From Alphaproteobacteria bacterium (GTDB lineage Bacteria > Pseudomonadota > Alphaproteobacteria > JANQSM01), in NCBI GenBank assembly GCA_028284025.1, contig JANQSM010000091.1, forward strand, positions 1 to 7,815: a stretch of 7,815 nucleotides of DNA, read 5' to 3'. Within the stretch, counting starts at the first letter, position 1. Each line of letters begins with the position of its first letter. The position numbers and the translations under genes are program-made. The notes under the pieces were generated by a model. It searched no databases, was not told the origin of the DNA, and saw only the letters and a program-made list of their open reading frames with translations. Positions 5,443 to 7,815 of the stretch are shown piece by piece.

Positions 5443-7776
5443 CTATCCTTTTTCAGCCATTTCATGTTGCTTTGTGGAATCATCTCCACTGCCTTTCTTC
5501 GATTTTTTCGGCAAAGAATCAGGATAGGAGAATACAATTTCATTTTCCTTAATGTCCACATACACCAGACCACCCTCAGATAACTGACCAAACAGAATTT
5601 CTTCTGACAATGGCATCTTGATTTGCTTTTGAATAACACGCCCCAGAGGCCGTGCTCCGAAATTTTTGTCATACCCTTCATCTGCTAACCAGGCACGCGC
5701 TTCATCGGATAGTTCAATTTCAACATTGCGCTCCGCCAGTTGTGCTTCCAGTTGCATAACAAATTTGTCGACAATCTTGCCAACCACATCTTTAGAAAGA
5801 TTGGAGAATGGCACAATTGCGTCCAGGCGGTTCCGAAACTCCGGCGTGAACAGGCGGTTGATGGCTTCCGTATCCTCGCCCACCCGTTCTTCTTCAGTAA
5901 AGCCCATTGGTGGTTTGGCAAGGTCAGCTGCCCCGGCATTCGTGGTCATAATTAAAATCACATTGCGGAAATCAACGGATTTCCCATTGGTATCGGTCAG
6001 CTTCCCGTGATCCATGACTTGAAGCAAAATGTTATAAACATCTGGATGCGCTTTTTCAATTTCATCCAACAGCAAAACACAATGCGGTGTTTTATCAACT
6101 GAATCGGTCAACAAACCTCCCTGATCATACCCGACATATCCCGGAGGTGCCCCCAATAGGCGGGAGACTGTATGACGCTCCATATATTCGGACATATCGA
6201 ACCGGTGAATTTCAATCCCCAACGTCTGGGCCAGTTGCTTGGCAACCTCGGTTTTTCCAACTCCGGTTGGACCTGAGAATAGGTAATTTCCGATCGGCTT
6301 GTCATGATCCCGCAAACCTGCACGAGACATCTTGATGGCTGTTGCAAGCGTTTCAAGAGCTGTATCCTGGCCAAACACCACAGTGCGCAGATCACGCTCC
6401 AGGTTTTCTAATACTTTACGATCATCAGATGAAACAGATTTGGATGGAATACGGGCAATTTTAGATACCACATGTTCAATCCGCTTAATGCCAATCGTCT
6501 CTTCCCGTTGATCTTTTGGTAGCAAATTAAGAGAAGCACCCGCTTCATCAATCACATCTATGGCTTTGTCAGGTAATTTGCGATCTCCAATGTAGCGTGC
6601 TGATAAATCAACGGATGCCTTAATAGCCTCATCCGTGTACTTCACATTATGGTGTTTCTCATAATAAGGCTTCAAGCCCATCATGATTTTCACGGCATCA
6701 TCAATGGAAGGCTCATTAATATCAATCTTCTGGAACCGGCGCACCAAAGCCCGGTCTTTTTCAAAATGATTGCGGTATTCCTTGTAGGTCGTTGACCCAA
6801 TACAACGCAGTGTTCCACTCGCGAGCGCTGGCTTTAACAGATTGGAAGCATCCATTGCCCCCCCGCTGGTAGCTCCGGCACCAATAATAGTGTGAATTTC
6901 ATCAATAAACAGAACAGCCTTTTCTTGTTCTTCAAATTCAGCCAAAACAGCTTTAAGACGTTCCTCAAAGTCCCCACGATAGCGGGTTCCAGCTAGCAAT
7001 GCCCCCATATCCAAAGACCAGATGGTGGTTCCTAACAGCACTTCCGGCACTTCTTCCTTATTAATACGAAGCGCTAATCCTTCAGCAATAGCGGTTTTCC
7101 CAACGCCAGGGTCTCCTACATATAAAGGGTTGTTTTTAGTTCGGCGACACAACACCTGAATCGTACGCTCTACTTCGTCATCACGACCGATCAGCGGATC
7201 AATCTTGCCAGCAGTGGCTTTTTCATTCAGGTTTTTGCAGTATGCTTCCAGGGCTTCTTGACCTTTTTTGACTGTGCCCGCCGCATCAGCAGTGCCTTCC
7301 TCCCCTTCTTCAGTCGGTTTTGGCGGCTTAGGCTTAGCACGACCCACTTTGGCAATCCCGTGAGAGATAAAGTTAACTGCATCAAACCGCGTCATGTCTT
7401 GCTCTTGCAGAAAGTAAACCGCATGGGATTCCCGCTCAGAGAACATCGCAACCAATACGTTTGCACCAGTTACCTCCGTACGGCCAGAAGATTGCACATG
7501 GATTACCGCGCGCTGCACAACACGCTGAAAACCTGCCGTGGGTTTTGATTCTTCCAGGTCCATCCGCTTTAAAGAAGAAAGGTCTGAATCAAGATGATCA
7601 ACCAGCGAAGCTTTTAATTTGTCCAGATTAACGCCGCAAGCCTCAAAAACCTTGATTGCATCTTCGTCTTCAGTAATTGACAGTAACAAATGCTCCAACG
7701 TGGCAAATTCATGCCAGCGACTTCTGGCATATTCCAGGGCGCGGTGCAAAGTCTTTTCCAGATTGCGTGAAATCAT
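5443..7776 (-). CDS. clpA: ATP-dependent Clp protease ATP-binding subunit ClpA
   Basis: ClpA is a class I AAA+ unfoldase whose hexamer threads proteins into the ClpP peptidase. With ClpS it degrades N-degron substrates. The 777-residue length is close to the usual 750-780. Domains: Clp N-domain (1 to about 143); a charged Pro/Lys/Glu linker (about 144-172); AAA module 1 with Walker A GDPGVGKT (221-228) and Walker B LFIDE (289-293); AAA module 2 with Walker A GPTGVGKT (502-509), Walker B LLLDE (568-572), sensor-1 region TTNAG (611-615), FTPEFRNRLD (643-652) with the arginine finger, and sensor-2 GARPLGR (707-713). The absence of a long coiled-coil middle domain separates it from ClpB and ClpC. 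The ClpP-docking tripeptide, IGL in E. coli, reads MGF at 624-626. The C-terminus ends in a Lys/Ser-rich tail (about 757-777). The start MISRNLEKTLHRAL is the normal family start, with AAGGA 7 bases upstream inside clpS. Confidence 0.97.
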   Translation of the reverse strand: MISRNLEKTLHRALEYARSRWHEFATLEHLLLSITEDEDAIKVFEACGVNLDKLKASLVDHLDSDLSSLKRMDLEESKPTAGFQRVVQRAVIHVQSSGRTEVTGANVLVAMFSERESHAVYFLQEQDMTRFDAVNFISHGIAKVGRAKPKPPKPTEEGEEGTADAAGTVKKGQEALEAYCKNLNEKATAGKIDPLIGRDDEVERTIQVLCRRTKNNPLYVGDPGVGKTAIAEGLALRINKEEVPEVLLGTTIWSLDMGALLAGTRYRGDFEERLKAVLAEFEEQEKAVLFIDEIHTIIGAGATSGGAMDASNLLKPALASGTLRCIGSTTYKEYRNHFEKDRALVRRFQKIDINEPSIDDAVKIMMGLKPYYEKHHNVKYTDEAIKASVDLSARYIGDRKLPDKAIDVIDEAGASLNLLPKDQREETIGIKRIEHVVSKIARIPSKSVSSDDRKVLENLERDLRTVVFGQDTALETLATAIKMSRAGLRDHDKPIGNYLFSGPTGVGKTEVAKQLAQTLGIEIHRFDMSEYMERHTVSRLLGAPPGYVGYDQGGLLTDSVDKTPHCVLLLDEIEKAHPDVYNILLQVMDHGKLTDTNGKSVDFRNVILIMTTNAGAADLAKPPMGFTEEERVGEDTEAINRLFTPEFRNRLDAIVPFSNLSKDVVGKIVDKFVMQLEAQLAERNVEIELSDEARAWLADEGYDKNFGARPLGRVIQKQIKMPLSEEILFGQLSEGGLVYVDIKENEIVFSYPDSLPKKSKKGSGDDSTKQHEMAEKG

Positions 7777-7779
7777 AAC

Positions 7780-7815
7780 CTATTCCTTTTCCATCGTGCA
7801 TTGTAAAGGGTGTTG
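7780..7815 (-). CDS. clpS: ClpS adaptor, C-terminal 11 codons and stop only
   Basis: Read on the minus strand from the window edge, the codons give QHPLQCTMEKE followed by TAG. This matches the conserved end of the N-end rule adaptor ClpS (E. coli ends EHPLLCTLEKA; alphaproteobacterial forms end in HPLQCTMEK plus an acidic residue). ClpS binds the ClpA N-domain and delivers substrates with N-degrons. The stop is three bases before the clpA ATG, the usual clpS-clpA order, which implies one transcript and coupled translation. The frame was read by hand; only the last residues are in the window, so nothing can be said about the rest of the gene. Confidence 0.88.
   Translation of the reverse strand, partial: QHPLQCTMEKE
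7784..7788 (-). promoter_or_regulatory. Ribosome binding site of clpA inside the clpS end
   Basis: The minus strand reads AAGGA 7 bases before the clpA ATG. It is made from the last sense codons of clpS (Lys-Glu), so clpA initiation is probably coupled to the end of clpS translation. Confidence 0.65.

Noticed and set aside
1..7815. Mobile elements, tRNA/rRNA genes, toxin-antitoxin or defence genes
   Set aside because: Every long stretch is filled by conserved core genes on one strand. The two gaps (120 and 163 bases) are too small and show no such features.

Overview
All genes in this window lie on the minus strand, so transcription runs from base 7815 towards base 1. The order is clpS (3' end only), clpA, chpT, cheA, cheW, cheY and cheB (5' part only). 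Several things point to an alphaproteobacterium. A ChpT-type histidine phosphotransferase is essentially restricted to that class, the ClpS tail reads HPLQCTMEKE, and CheA is a hybrid kinase ending in a receiver domain. G+C is moderate (by eye the upper 40s per cent). Together with the che gene order this would fit a marine Rhodospirillales-like or related free-swimming lineage, but the exact genus is inference and is not fixed by the sequence.

Right part (about 5443-7815): the clpS-clpA pair encodes the adaptor and AAA+ unfoldase of the ClpAP protease. They are separated by only three bases and almost certainly co-transcribed. Middle (4672-5442): a 120-base gap is followed by chpT, the phosphotransferase that carries phosphate from the hybrid kinase CckA to CtrA and CpdR. 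Behind chpT there is a 163-base AT-rich gap with a hairpin, a direct repeat and a near-match to a CtrA box. It probably ends the chpT unit and starts the che operon.

Left part (1-4508): cheA, cheW, cheY and cheB are packed with gaps of 12, 21 and -1 bases, forming one chemotaxis operon that continues past the left edge. The CheA kinase (999 aa) carries an N-terminal Hpt domain, no recognisable P2 domain, the P3-P4-P5 core with a Glu/Ala-rich insertion inside P5, a second CheW-like domain and a C-terminal receiver domain. CheW couples CheA to the receptors, CheY carries the signal to the flagellar motor, and CheB gives adaptation feedback.

This is an ordinary core-genome region. I see no mobile element, CRISPR, tRNA, rRNA or novel defence system. 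The points most worth a second look are the architecture of CheA, a FliM-like acidic motif in its linker, the possible CtrA control of the che operon beside chpT, and the hexamer repeat inside cheA.
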